A stretch of 64,000 bases of DNA, taken from assembly GCF_000317125.1 (NCBI RefSeq), contig NC_019695.1, forward strand, positions 1,662,336-1,726,335, written 5' to 3'. The notes beneath the pieces were generated by a model that saw only the letters and a list, made by a program, of their open reading frames with translations, did not search any database and had not been told where the DNA came from. The stretch is from Chroococcidiopsis thermalis PCC 7203. Its GTDB lineage: Bacteria; Cyanobacteriota; Cyanobacteriia; Cyanobacteriales; Chroococcidiopsidaceae. How positions within the stretch are numbered: position 1 is the stretch's first letter; each line of letters begins with the position of its first letter. The translations under genes and the position numbers were made by a program. Of this stretch, positions 45,373-54,288 are shown piece after piece.

Positions 45373-46680
45373 ATGATTCCTACCAGAAGAGTTTATTTGT
45401 TGCTGTTGTTGGGAATAGCAATCGCACCCCTATTAGCCACAATTTGGAACGTACCGCGCAGTATCTTGGTGATGCTGCTGTTTGATGCTGTTATCTTAGG
45501 GCTGACGATCGCCGATAGCCTAATGGTACGCCGTCATCGCGTCCAAGTCGAGCGATCTCTGCCTGCTAGACTCTCCATCGGACGGGATAATTCGGTGGTT
45601 TTGACAGTGCGATCGCTGAAAAAATCAGCTCAAATTCAGATTTGCGATTATTACCCAATGCAGTTTGCTGTTTCTGCAACTACGCTGACTGCTGCGCTTG
45701 CACCCAACAGCACGACAGAATTAACTTATACAATTCACCCTAACCAACGGGGAGAATTTGCCTGGGGAGATCTGCAAGTGAGACAATTGGGTGCTTGGGG
45801 ATTAGGTTGGGATAACTGGAAAATTCCTCAAAGTCAGAAAGTCAAGGTTTATCCTGACTTGGTAGGATTGCGATCGCTCTCCATTCGTCTGACGCTACAA
45901 TCGGCTGGTTCAATTCGCAAGCTGCGCCAACGGGGAATCGGAACGGAATTTGCCGAACTTAAAGATTATGGTACGGGTGACGATTTGCGGTTGATTGACT
46001 GGAAAGCTACGGCACGTCGCAACCGTCCTTTGGTGCGAGTTTTGGAGCCAGAACACGAACAAACCCTGATTATTCTATTGGATAAAGGACGCTTGATGAC
46101 GGCTCAAGTATCGGGTTTAAAGCGATTTGATTGGGGTTTAAACGCAACTTTGGCTTTAGCACTAGCGGGAATTCATCGCGGCGATCGCGTGGGTGTGGGA
46201 GTATTTGATAAGCAAATGCAGACTTGGATACCACCGGAACGAGGACAAAATCAATTAAACCAACTGATCGATCGCCTGACACCAATTCAACCCGTATTAC
46301 TCGAATCTGACTATATTGGTGCTGTCACGAGTATTATCAAACAACAAACTCGCAGAGCCTTGGTAGTATTAATTACAGACATTGTTGATATAACCGCTTC
46401 TGCCGAATTATTAGCTGCATTAGGAAGACTGACACCCCGTTATTTACCTTTTTGCGTTACGTTACGCGATCGGCAAGTGGATCGTTTAGCTCATACTTCT
46501 ACGAATGAAGTGAATCCGACTTATGCCCGTGCTGTGGCTTTAGATTTATTATCTCAGCGTCAAGTTGCCTTTGCTGGTTTGAAACAAAAAGGGGTTTTGG
46601 TATTAGATGCACCAGCCGATTTGATTTCCGAACAGTTGGTAGAGCGGTATTTGCAGCTCAAGGCAAGGAATCAATTGTAG
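45373..46680 (+). CDS. DUF58 domain-containing membrane protein
   Basis: About 435 aa from the ATG at 45373. The open frame starts earlier at 45301, but those codons come from the palindrome and a heptamer, so I exclude them. Two N-terminal membrane helices (about 5-45) precede a beta-rich region and the DUF58 signature ELKDYGTGDDLRLIDWKATAR followed by RVLEPEHEQTLIILLD, an integrin-A/VWA-like fold. DUF58 proteins usually work with MoxR ATPases and transglutaminase-like proteins; neither is adjacent here. Confidence 0.85.
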   Translation: MIPTRRVYLLLLLGIAIAPLLATIWNVPRSILVMLLFDAVILGLTIADSLMVRRHRVQVERSLPARLSIGRDNSVVLTVRSLKKSAQIQICDYYPMQFAVSATTLTAALAPNSTTELTYTIHPNQRGEFAWGDLQVRQLGAWGLGWDNWKIPQSQKVKVYPDLVGLRSLSIRLTLQSAGSIRKLRQRGIGTEFAELKDYGTGDDLRLIDWKATARRNRPLVRVLEPEHEQTLIILLDKGRLMTAQVSGLKRFDWGLNATLALALAGIHRGDRVGVGVFDKQMQTWIPPERGQNQLNQLIDRLTPIQPVLLESDYIGAVTSIIKQQTRRALVVLITDIVDITASAELLAALGRLTPRYLPFCVTLRDRQVDRLAHTSTNEVNPTYARAVALDLLSQRQVAFAGLKQKGVLVLDAPADLISEQLVERYLQLKARNQL

Positions 46681-46723
46681 TTGCTAATTGGTAATCGATC
46701 ATTGGTAAGGATATTGTTATGTC

Positions 46724-47764
46724 CTAATCTCGCGGCAATAATTGCCGCAATTCTTGTGGGAGACAGCGATCGAAGAAATGCTCAATGACTCTACTATGGC
46801 GTTGATATAGCACACCTAGATAAATAATAGATATTCCTAAAACAGTGAGTGCGAACGGAAATAGTAGGGCATCTTTAAACACTGTATAAGCCAGGTGACT
46901 TAAATATCCAAAGACTCCTATAGCTCCGAATATCATAAAAACTCTGCGTTTCAACAACACCGATAACAAAATCAATCCCAAATTAATTAGACAATAAATA
47001 AATTTTTGCCATTCATTGCTATCTCTCATCAAAGTCATACCAAACCAGAAGGCAAGTAAGCCAAATAAATACAACCAAAAAGCAAAATCTCCATCGCGCC
47101 TGCGGGTGCGAAGATCGACTAAATACGCAACGATAATACACGCAATTCCAAACCATAGAGAAACCAAAAGTCTTTGTTCCCAGGTAAATTCATTTTTACC
47201 AAATAGCAATGGCGTTAAATCCATCGACATAAAATATAGTGAAAAAGCAATCGGCGCAGTCAAAAATGGAAATCGGACAAACTTGAGCGCGATTAAACCT
47301 GAAATAACAGTCCCCAATTCCATCAAAAACCAACTGCCTTTAATCCAAATATAGTAATCTCGATATACACCTGGATCGCCTTGAATCCAAAATCCCGTCC
47401 ATCTTTGTAGTCCGTAAATTGCTAGAGGAGTCATGCAAACTGCGATCGCAAATAGCAATCCCCCAGGAACTTTCATGTTTTGGCGAAAGTACAAAGTTTT
47501 GCCTGCCATTACAAAACAAAACGCATAAATACTAGCTAATAGGAAGATTCCGCCGCCACCAAACGATTCCCATGCTAAATTCATAAACCAACTCATGGCA
47601 GAGATGACAACCAAAGCCCCAAAATAGAAAGCTACGTTGGCAAAATTAAATTGGGGGCGATGGTCGCTCCGGTGAGATAATGCTTGCCATAGCGCGTCTG
47701 CTTGCGCCTCAGTAATTAAGCCTTGGGAAGCTGCCCAATGCAAATCTTCTTTGTAAATTTTCAT
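46724..47764 (-). CDS. DUF2157-like polytopic membrane protein
   Basis: A 346 aa protein with a soluble N-terminal segment (MKIYKEDLHWAASQGLITEAQADALWQAL), the form seen at the start of DUF2157 proteins. About eight to nine hydrophobic helices follow from residue 45 to 330, and the tail is basic. The function of the family is unknown. The ATG at 47764 has no strong ribosome site. It converges with the DUF58 gene 43 bp away. Confidence 0.7.
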   Translation of the reverse strand: MKIYKEDLHWAASQGLITEAQADALWQALSHRSDHRPQFNFANVAFYFGALVVISAMSWFMNLAWESFGGGGIFLLASIYAFCFVMAGKTLYFRQNMKVPGGLLFAIAVCMTPLAIYGLQRWTGFWIQGDPGVYRDYYIWIKGSWFLMELGTVISGLIALKFVRFPFLTAPIAFSLYFMSMDLTPLLFGKNEFTWEQRLLVSLWFGIACIIVAYLVDLRTRRRDGDFAFWLYLFGLLAFWFGMTLMRDSNEWQKFIYCLINLGLILLSVLLKRRVFMIFGAIGVFGYLSHLAYTVFKDALLFPFALTVLGISIIYLGVLYQRHSRVIEHFFDRCLPQELRQLLPRD

Positions 47765-47892
47765 ACTCGAAACTATAGGAGCGTTTACTCAATCATGAGA
47801 GGTAGTTTCGAGAAGATATACGGTTGTTGTGCCACTATTAAAGGTGCTTATTTTTACATATATTTTTGTAGGATACGTTATTTAACGTACCC

Positions 47893-48720
47893 TTAGCTCA
47901 ACCCTGGAAACAATGGCGCTTCTTCCCTGTGATATTTCGCTAAATAATCTTTAAAAGACGTACCCCCAGTCCCGACTTCTACTCCAACAATTTTAAGTTG
48001 TTGAATTGCCAAGCCTAAATGTCCTTGATGAAATTGAGTCTGACATTTATCGTAGGCTTGCAAAAAGGTGAGAACTGCATTGGCATCAGGATAAGTGCGT
48101 AAATGGGCAACTTTCTCAGCTTGCGTGTCACCTATAGCACGACTTATGAGGAAATCGTAATAATGTGCTAAGTTATGTTCTTTATAATGCTCGAACCATT
48201 GAGTAATGCGATCGCCATATTTGCGATCGAATTCAGTCTCGGCAATATGTAACTTACCTTCAGAATCTTTAGTCCCACCTACCCAATATTTTCTCACTCC
48301 GCTCATAATTTCTAACTGCCGAAATTGAACTGATTGAAAGCCACTTGTAGGACCAATGCTAGTCCGAAATTCGACAAATGCTCGCATAGTGTTGAGAATC
48401 GGCATGGTAGTATTAACAACCTCATACAGTCGCAATACTCTTTGAAAGAAATAACACACTTCGCTAGTAGCACTAATAACTAAATCCGTATCTAATGCCT
48501 TTGATAAAGCATCTAACACCCGTTCCATGTCAATAATCATTTGATGGAAAGCAAGTTCGCAGATTTGATGTATGGAAATAAACAAATCTTCATCTTTTGA
48601 AGCAGTTAGAGTTTTTTTACAACTAATTAGCGCTTCAATGTTGTGATAATTCCAATAATGATTTTTGCTGATATCCAAACTAGGATCGAGAGGAGGTAGA
48701 GGTTGATAAGATTCAGACAT
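47893..48720 (-). CDS. Tryptophan 2,3-dioxygenase-like haem protein
   Basis: About 275 aa. It carries the main features of haem-dependent tryptophan 2,3-dioxygenase, which opens the indole ring of tryptophan to N-formylkynurenine. There is a distal His51 in FISIHQICELAF, FRTSIGPTSGFQSVQFRQLE (Arg119 would contact the substrate carboxylate), the proximal haem His234 in QFHQGHLGLA, and VGTGGTSFKDYL, the loop that binds the substrate ammonium. The Tyr that precedes the Arg in well-known members is Phe. I chose the ATG at 48720 (MSESYQPLPP); an ATG at 48741 also exists. No other kynurenine-pathway gene is nearby. Confidence 0.82.
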   Translation of the reverse strand: MSESYQPLPPLDPSLDISKNHYWNYHNIEALISCKKTLTASKDEDLFISIHQICELAFHQMIIDMERVLDALSKALDTDLVISATSEVCYFFQRVLRLYEVVNTTMPILNTMRAFVEFRTSIGPTSGFQSVQFRQLEIMSGVRKYWVGGTKDSEGKLHIAETEFDRKYGDRITQWFEHYKEHNLAHYYDFLISRAIGDTQAEKVAHLRTYPDANAVLTFLQAYDKCQTQFHQGHLGLAIQQLKIVGVEVGTGGTSFKDYLAKYHREEAPLFPGLS

Positions 48721-48923
48721 AGTAGTACAAACGTTACACATAACGCCTATACATTATATTGACAAGAATTGCGATCGCACGATAGGAATTGTGGGGCGAT
48801 CGCTATATCATCCATTTGGTGGTCAACAAATGTTGACTTATAGTAGTAATCTGAGAAATATAGACTGTTAGTATTACGGTTACACCCAAAGTTAGATTGA
48901 TGCTGCTTTGAGAGGTCAATAGT

Positions 48924-49244
48924 ATGGATAGATTGCAGCAACTGCTTCGGAACTCGTTCATTCGCCTAGAAGGCTTACTGTATCAGATATTTGGATTTTT
49001 CCGCCAAATTTTTAATCTCTTTTATCAACGCTTACTGGTTTTGCTGCAAGCGCTAGGATTTTCAAATTCTAGTTATTACGTAGAAGGCGATCGCCAAAAT
49101 AATATAGAATCGGCAGCAGAGCGGCAAATAACTGAAGTCAAATCAGAAAAAATCGAACCCAGCTTCACGCCTAATCGTCGTCCCGATCCGCAGATGGAAT
49201 ATTACCGCAAACTGGCTGGACAAGTAAATCCGACGAAAAAATAG
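48924..49244 (+). CDS. Conserved hypothetical small protein
   Basis: A 106 aa protein I do not recognise. Residues 1-45 form an aromatic, amphipathic or membrane-touching helix (LEGLLYQIFGFFRQIFNLFYQRLL). The rest is charged and looks disordered, ending RRPDPQMEYYRKLAGQVNPTKK. A GAGAGG ribosome site eight bases upstream of the ATG supports it as a real gene. It is divergent from the dioxygenase gene. Confidence 0.6.
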   Translation: MDRLQQLLRNSFIRLEGLLYQIFGFFRQIFNLFYQRLLVLLQALGFSNSSYYVEGDRQNNIESAAERQITEVKSEKIEPSFTPNRRPDPQMEYYRKLAGQVNPTKK

Positions 49245-49270
49245 GAGTTCGGGGTTAGTGAAAGGAAAAC

Positions 49271-49367
<97 letters not shown>

Positions 49368-49371
49368 GAAA

Positions 49372-51069
49372 ATGCCAGAAGTCCGGTTCGATAAGTACTA
49401 TCGCTATGCAGATTTGACCGAGATTGTCCGCGCATACGCCCGAGAATTTCCGCAATTTTTACGCCTGCAAAGCATTGGTAAAAGCTATGAAGGCAGAGAT
49501 ATTTGGCTATTAACAGTTACCAATTTCGCGACGGGCGACGATGTAGATAAGCCTGCTTTGTGGATAGATGGTAACATTCACGCTACCGAACTCGCGCCTT
49601 CAAGTGCTTGCTTATATTTACTGCAAACATTGGTGACTGGCTACGGTACTCAACCTGAGATCGCCCGTTGCTTGGATACTCGCGTATTTTATATCTGTCC
49701 TCGCGTCAACCCTGATGGTGCTGAGTTGGCTTTGGCAAACAAACCAAAGTTTATTCGTTCTAGCACTCGTCCTTATCCTCACCAGGGAGAACGAGAAGAT
49801 GGGCTAGTGATGACAGATATGGACGGAGATGGGCGAATTCTACAAATGAGAATACTAGATCCGAATGGTGCTTGGAAAGTTTGCCCAACTGAACCGCGTT
49901 TATTAATTCCACGGGAACCGACAGAAACGGGCGGACAATATTATCGCATCCTCCCAGAGGGAGAAATTGAAAACTACAACGGTATCCAGATTGACATTCC
50001 ACCACCGAAAGAAGGACTTGACTTAAACCGCAATTTCCCTAGTGGATGGCGACAAGAGCAAGAGCAAATGGGAGCTGGACCCTATCCTGCCTCAGAAGCA
50101 GAAGTGCGATCGCTAGTTGATTTTATTACGAGTCATCTCAATATTACAGGGGCGATCGCCTTTCATACTTTTAGTGGTGTTATCCTGCGCCCCTACAGCC
50201 ATCAAAGCGACGACGAGTTACCTACTAAAGATTTGCGCGTTTATCAACGCATCGGTGATAAAGCCACAGAAATCACTCAATACCCTGCTGTCTCAGTCTT
50301 TCACGAATTTCGCTACGATCCCAAAGACTTTATTACAGGTGCATTTGACGATTGGGCTTACGAACATCAAGGGGTATTTGCCTGGACGGTAGAAATTTGG
50401 AGTCCGCAGCGTCAAGCCGGAATTAAAGAGTATAAATTCATCGACTGGTACAGGGAACACCCCTTTGAAGATGACTTAACCATGCTGCGTTGGAGCGATG
50501 AAGTTTTAGGTGGTAAGGGTTATATCGATTGGTATCCCTTCGAGCATCCTCAACTCGGTCAAGTCGAACTAGGAGGCTGGGATGCAATGTATGCCTGGTC
50601 AAATCCTCCCCCGCAGTTTTTGGAAAAAGAGCTTGCGCGTTTTCCCGAGTGGTTGGTATGGCACTTGTTAATCTCACCTCAGTTGGAAATCTATGAGGCG
50701 AGTATCAGTCACTTAGGCGGTTCTAACTACCGCATCCGCTTTGCCGTTCAAAATACAGGTTGGCTACCTACCTACGTTACCGAAAGAGCAATGGATAAAA
50801 AACTGGTACGGGGTTGTCTATGTGCAATCGAGCTACCAGAAGGGGCAAAATTGGTAACGGGTAAATTGCGAGAAGATGTAGGACAACTCGAAGGACGCGC
50901 CTACCAACCTTCTGCACCCCTAAGAAGACAAGCCGATTCCACAAGCGATCGCGCTTTAGTTGAATGGGTAGTATACGCGCCTGATGATGGTACGGTATTC
51001 AAATTAACTGCTCGTCACGATCGCGCCGGAGTCGTCAACTGTCAGTTATCAGCGATCGGTGACCAGTGA
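49372..51069 (+). CDS. M14-family zinc carboxypeptidase
   Basis: Metallocarboxypeptidase of 565 aa. Zinc ligands are His70 and Glu73 in DGNIHATELAPS and His265 in AIAFHTFSG. The substrate-binding DLNRNFP lies at 217-223 and the catalytic Glu341 in FAWTVEIWSP. The C-terminal 150 residues form a beta-rich domain. There is no signal peptide, so it may act in the cytoplasm. The start codon directly follows a heptamer array with no Shine-Dalgarno. The last residues (QLSAIGDQ) and stop come from a tcagtta/gaccagt heptamer tract. A related peptidase at a known length could show how much is missing. Confidence 0.88.
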   Translation: MPEVRFDKYYRYADLTEIVRAYAREFPQFLRLQSIGKSYEGRDIWLLTVTNFATGDDVDKPALWIDGNIHATELAPSSACLYLLQTLVTGYGTQPEIARCLDTRVFYICPRVNPDGAELALANKPKFIRSSTRPYPHQGEREDGLVMTDMDGDGRILQMRILDPNGAWKVCPTEPRLLIPREPTETGGQYYRILPEGEIENYNGIQIDIPPPKEGLDLNRNFPSGWRQEQEQMGAGPYPASEAEVRSLVDFITSHLNITGAIAFHTFSGVILRPYSHQSDDELPTKDLRVYQRIGDKATEITQYPAVSVFHEFRYDPKDFITGAFDDWAYEHQGVFAWTVEIWSPQRQAGIKEYKFIDWYREHPFEDDLTMLRWSDEVLGGKGYIDWYPFEHPQLGQVELGGWDAMYAWSNPPPQFLEKELARFPEWLVWHLLISPQLEIYEASISHLGGSNYRIRFAVQNTGWLPTYVTERAMDKKLVRGCLCAIELPEGAKLVTGKLREDVGQLEGRAYQPSAPLRRQADSTSDRALVEWVVYAPDDGTVFKLTARHDRAGVVNCQLSAIGDQ

Positions 51070-51108
51070 CCAACCAACTACCAATTACCAACTACCGATA
51101 ACTCTCCC
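51039..51108. repeat. Heptamer tracts across the M14 gene end
   Basis: gtcagttatcag, gaccagt and accaact/accaatt units. The first part is coding for the peptidase C-terminus. Confidence 0.8.
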
Positions 51109-51195
51109 ATATTCTGTTCTTAAAGTCATGACGGTATGCTCCGATTATTCCTATCTTGCAGCGTAGGATTAAGACTTTCATAGAGGATCAGAAAT

Positions 51196-53400
51196 ATGGG
51201 GTTGAGAGTTCCGTTCAGTTGCAGTCTAGCTTCGCTCAAACGTTTTATCCCGATTGTTATTGTGACTTTCGGATTAACTTTTATATTTCACTCCTTTGCT
51301 GCAACTCCAGCTGTTAACAAACCTCATCCCAAGATCGTCCTGATTTCTTTAGATGGCGCAACACCACCGTTACTCGATCGCTACTTCGCAACTGGTGTAT
51401 TGGACAAACGTAAGGGATTGGGATTTTTGCAAAGTCAAGGACTTGTTGCAAAACAAAATCAAACTATTACCCCATCTCTAACAGCACCAGCCCATATTGC
51501 GATCGGTACTGGTTCTACGGCTGCTCGTAACGATATTAATGCTAATAGCTTTCACCTCGTCGCCAGTCCTTTCAAACAAAATATCAGCGGTTTTGCGGCT
51601 CCAATTGGCGGCTACTCGGTGGGAATTGATGGACCTCTGGACGACCATACCCAAACTGCTGAATCTCTCTGGATTGCGCTGCGAAACAACGGTAAGAAAG
51701 TCGTTGCAGCTACCTTTCCCGGTGCAGATGGACTCGATATCAAAATTCCTGGTTTAGCAGACAGTCCGATCGTTCAACCAGCTAGCGATCGCACGGTAGA
51801 TTATACCGTACCGTTTGGCGCATTTGGCGGCGTAGGAGCTAGGGGCTTTAGCTTTACAGCAGCAGATTTTAGCGACGCTGCTAGCGAGATTATTCAGCAA
51901 CTCACAACCGCAGGCAGATCGTCTTTTAGCCGCGTCAAAGTAACGACTCTCGAAACCATCCCCGCAAGCGGTTCGGGTAGCTTGACGGGTGGCGGCGGTT
52001 CCTATAACCTGCAAGTAGCAGCGATCGATACGAGCAACGATAAAGCGGTTAACTACGATACTTTAATTATTTTTGATGCCGATCGCGGTATCCAACCTAG
52101 AGCATCTCAACCCCCTGCTACTGGTTCCGCCTACCTTAAAGCCAGCGATCGCACCTCCAGTTTATTTTACTTTGAAGGTAGTACAAATAAAGTCGGTACG
52201 AGTTTCTACGTGACTCAACTCGCCTCCGACCTTTCCCAGGTGCGGTTAGCGCGTTATTCTGCTAACTATATTCCTTGCAACCAAGCAGTTTTGGCGGATG
52301 TGGACGATGCAAATAACAATGTTGGGTTCTGGGTTCCTCAGCCCGACTTCCGCATCCCCGAAAGAATCAGTTCAGGCTTTGATGATTTTCCCGATTTAGA
52401 ACTAGAAGCAATTTATCAAGATCAAGTCCGTACTTTTGTAGATTACCAAACGCGGATTGCTTTACGGGCGATCGCCCAAAATCCCGACGCAGATCTCGTA
52501 CTGACATATATTGAACAACCCGATGGTTCGGGACACCAATTTCTAATTACCGATCCTCGCCAAGCGACTGATTTTCGCGATCCAAACTCAATTGCCAATA
52601 ACCAAGACCGAGAAAAAATCGAGCGATATCAAAAGTATCTGCGATCGGCTTATCGAGCAGCAAATACAGCCGTGCAGCAAATTATTGAGGCGGTTGGGAC
52701 AAATAAGCGCGGTAGACCGAATAGTAATATTATCGTAGTTTCCGACCACGGTTTTGCCCCGTTCCACACCGCAGTTAGCCTCAACAACTACCTCAGCAGC
52801 TTGGGATTTGATAATACAAAAGTACGAGCAATTACCTCGGGTCCAGCGGTGAACATTTACATCAATTTGCAGGGACGAGAACCGGATGGCACTGTGAGCA
52901 AAGCAGAATATGTCACGCTGCAACAACAGTTGGTTAATGCTTTAGCCAAATTTACCGATACTAATCCAAACTATACTGCGGGAAGCAAATCTGTAGCGAT
53001 CTTCGATAAGATCTACGCTCGTCCCATACCCAACGATCCGAGCGATCGCAACTTTGGCTTAGATACAAGTGAGTTTATCGGTCAAGACAGCGGAGATGTT
53101 TTTGCAATTATGCGACTGGGGTACAATTTTGACGGCACTCAAACCCCAGTGGTACAACGTTTGGGCGATCCGGCTTCAGAGACTCCATTGCTATCAGTCC
53201 CCAACTTCTACGGCGCTCATGGCTACGATCCAGAATTACCAGAAATGAGCGCAATTTTTTATGCTGCTGGACCAGATATTGGTACTGGGACAATTAAGCG
53301 AGTGCGTAATATCGATATTGCTCCTACGATCCTGCGAATTTTGGGCGTGCAACCCGCGCCCACTGTGGAAGGCGATCCGGTCAATCTAGGTCGGGCGTAA
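51196..53400 (+). CDS. Exported type I phosphodiesterase / alkaline phosphatase-family protein
   Basis: A 734 aa secreted hydrolase. Signal peptide to about residue 36 (HSFAA/TP). Metal-binding Asp53 in VLISLDGATPP, nucleophile Thr96 in ITPSLTAPAHIAIGTG, a further metal site in VVSDHGFAPFHTAV, and NFYGAHGYDPELPEMSAIFYAAGPDI near the end. These are features of the nucleotide pyrophosphatase/phosphodiesterase branch of the alkaline phosphatase superfamily. An insert of about 200 residues in the first half is Ser/Gly/Asn-rich. A GAGGA ribosome site precedes the ATG at 51196. It may release phosphate or nucleotides outside the cytoplasm. Confidence 0.88.
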   Translation: MGLRVPFSCSLASLKRFIPIVIVTFGLTFIFHSFAATPAVNKPHPKIVLISLDGATPPLLDRYFATGVLDKRKGLGFLQSQGLVAKQNQTITPSLTAPAHIAIGTGSTAARNDINANSFHLVASPFKQNISGFAAPIGGYSVGIDGPLDDHTQTAESLWIALRNNGKKVVAATFPGADGLDIKIPGLADSPIVQPASDRTVDYTVPFGAFGGVGARGFSFTAADFSDAASEIIQQLTTAGRSSFSRVKVTTLETIPASGSGSLTGGGGSYNLQVAAIDTSNDKAVNYDTLIIFDADRGIQPRASQPPATGSAYLKASDRTSSLFYFEGSTNKVGTSFYVTQLASDLSQVRLARYSANYIPCNQAVLADVDDANNNVGFWVPQPDFRIPERISSGFDDFPDLELEAIYQDQVRTFVDYQTRIALRAIAQNPDADLVLTYIEQPDGSGHQFLITDPRQATDFRDPNSIANNQDREKIERYQKYLRSAYRAANTAVQQIIEAVGTNKRGRPNSNIIVVSDHGFAPFHTAVSLNNYLSSLGFDNTKVRAITSGPAVNIYINLQGREPDGTVSKAEYVTLQQQLVNALAKFTDTNPNYTAGSKSVAIFDKIYARPIPNDPSDRNFGLDTSEFIGQDSGDVFAIMRLGYNFDGTQTPVVQRLGDPASETPLLSVPNFYGAHGYDPELPEMSAIFYAAGPDIGTGTIKRVRNIDIAPTILRILGVQPAPTVEGDPVNLGRA

Positions 53401-53446
53401 AGTCTTACGCAGATCCCCCAACTGGGTTAAAAAGTGGCATTTATTT

Positions 53447-53479
53447 CCCCCCTTTTGAAGGGGGGCTAGGGAGGATCTC
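53447..53479 (+). terminator. C6TT-TTG-AAG6 stem-loop after the phosphodiesterase gene
   Basis: Eight-pair stem at 53447-53465 followed by ctagggaggatct, related to the elements after glgP and at 32608. It lies 46 bp past the stop codon. Confidence 0.55.
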
Positions 53480-53707
53480 TCTTGTCGCAGTCAAACAATA
53501 AAATGACATTCGTTAGCAATTCCGTTCGCTCCAGACTTGGCAAAACATTAAGAATATCTTAAGAATAAAAATAAATTCCCGAAATATGCTGCTATGCTTA
53601 TTCGCTAATTATTCAGCAGTAGATCGTTCTGGGATTTAATCTTGGATAGAATTCTGTCAATTTGAATACAAAAACTAGCTGAATTACGACCTAACAGAGG
53701 AAAACCA

Positions 53708-53827
53708 ATGCAAGATAGCGTTTCCCTAGTGGATGGCAGATTTATCGGTTACGTATTTGCCAATTGCATATTTCTCGATCGCTCGCAGCTAATTTACTTA
53801 TATTCGCAAAATTCACTCAAAACTTAA
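53708..53827 (+). CDS. Possible small protein (39 aa)
   Basis: A frame of 39 codons (MQDSVSLVDGRFIGYVFANC ...) preceded by AGAGGAAAACCA, a good ribosome site at normal distance. The product has a hydrophobic middle (FIGYVFANCIFL). It is not recognised. It could instead be a leader for the downstream 84 aa gene. Confidence 0.35.
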   Translation: MQDSVSLVDGRFIGYVFANCIFLDRSQLIYLYSQNSLKT

Positions 53828-53955
53828 AAATTATAAGTAAGTGTGATGTATCGATTTACCTAAGTGCGATCGCAACTTTAACGACAGTTAACCATAGTTT
53901 AGATCGCTAAAATTCTGAATGTTTTTGCCGTTTACTTAATCCATGAGGAGTTTTT

Positions 53956-54210
53956 ATGTCTAGACGTATGTGCTGGTTATCTCAAGCCCAAGAGGGAGAA
54001 AAAATCTTACACTTACAACTCTCGCCCGACGAGCCTTGGAAGCCATATACTGCTTTTCGCCAATTCGCCGTACCAGACTATCCTATTCCAGGTGGTTCTA
54101 AGGGTTGGGCAACCTACCAAAAGTTATTAAAAGCAGGTTGGACTTTAGTGCATAGCTCCCGCGCTCAAGAATTTACCCTTAAGGATACCAGTGTCGTCAA
54201 AAACTCATAA
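53956..54210 (+). CDS. Conserved hypothetical small protein
   Basis: An 84 aa soluble protein (MSRRMCWLSQAQEGEKILHL ... FRQFAVPDYPIPGGSKGWATYQKLLKAGWTLV) rich in aromatic residues. A GAGGAG ribosome site lies five bases before the ATG, the strongest in this region, which makes it a convincing gene. I believe related proteins occur in other cyanobacteria but know no function. It converges with ychF. Confidence 0.7.
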   Translation: MSRRMCWLSQAQEGEKILHLQLSPDEPWKPYTAFRQFAVPDYPIPGGSKGWATYQKLLKAGWTLVHSSRAQEFTLKDTSVVKNS

Positions 54211-54288
54211 CTCCTAAAAGGATTTTGTCAGAGGAGTTAGGAGTCATTCTAGTTTTCTGCCTCCTGTCTCCTGGCTCCTTCTAAAACA

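Larger units (their letters stand above)
53401..53955. other. Intergenic region with terminator-like repeat and a small reading frame
   Basis: Holds a G/C palindrome (53447-53465) just after the phosphodiesterase gene, AT-rich DNA with ttaagaatatcttaag-type symmetry near 53548-53565, a small ORF with a ribosome site (53708-53827), and the leader of the 84 aa gene. Confidence 0.6.
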
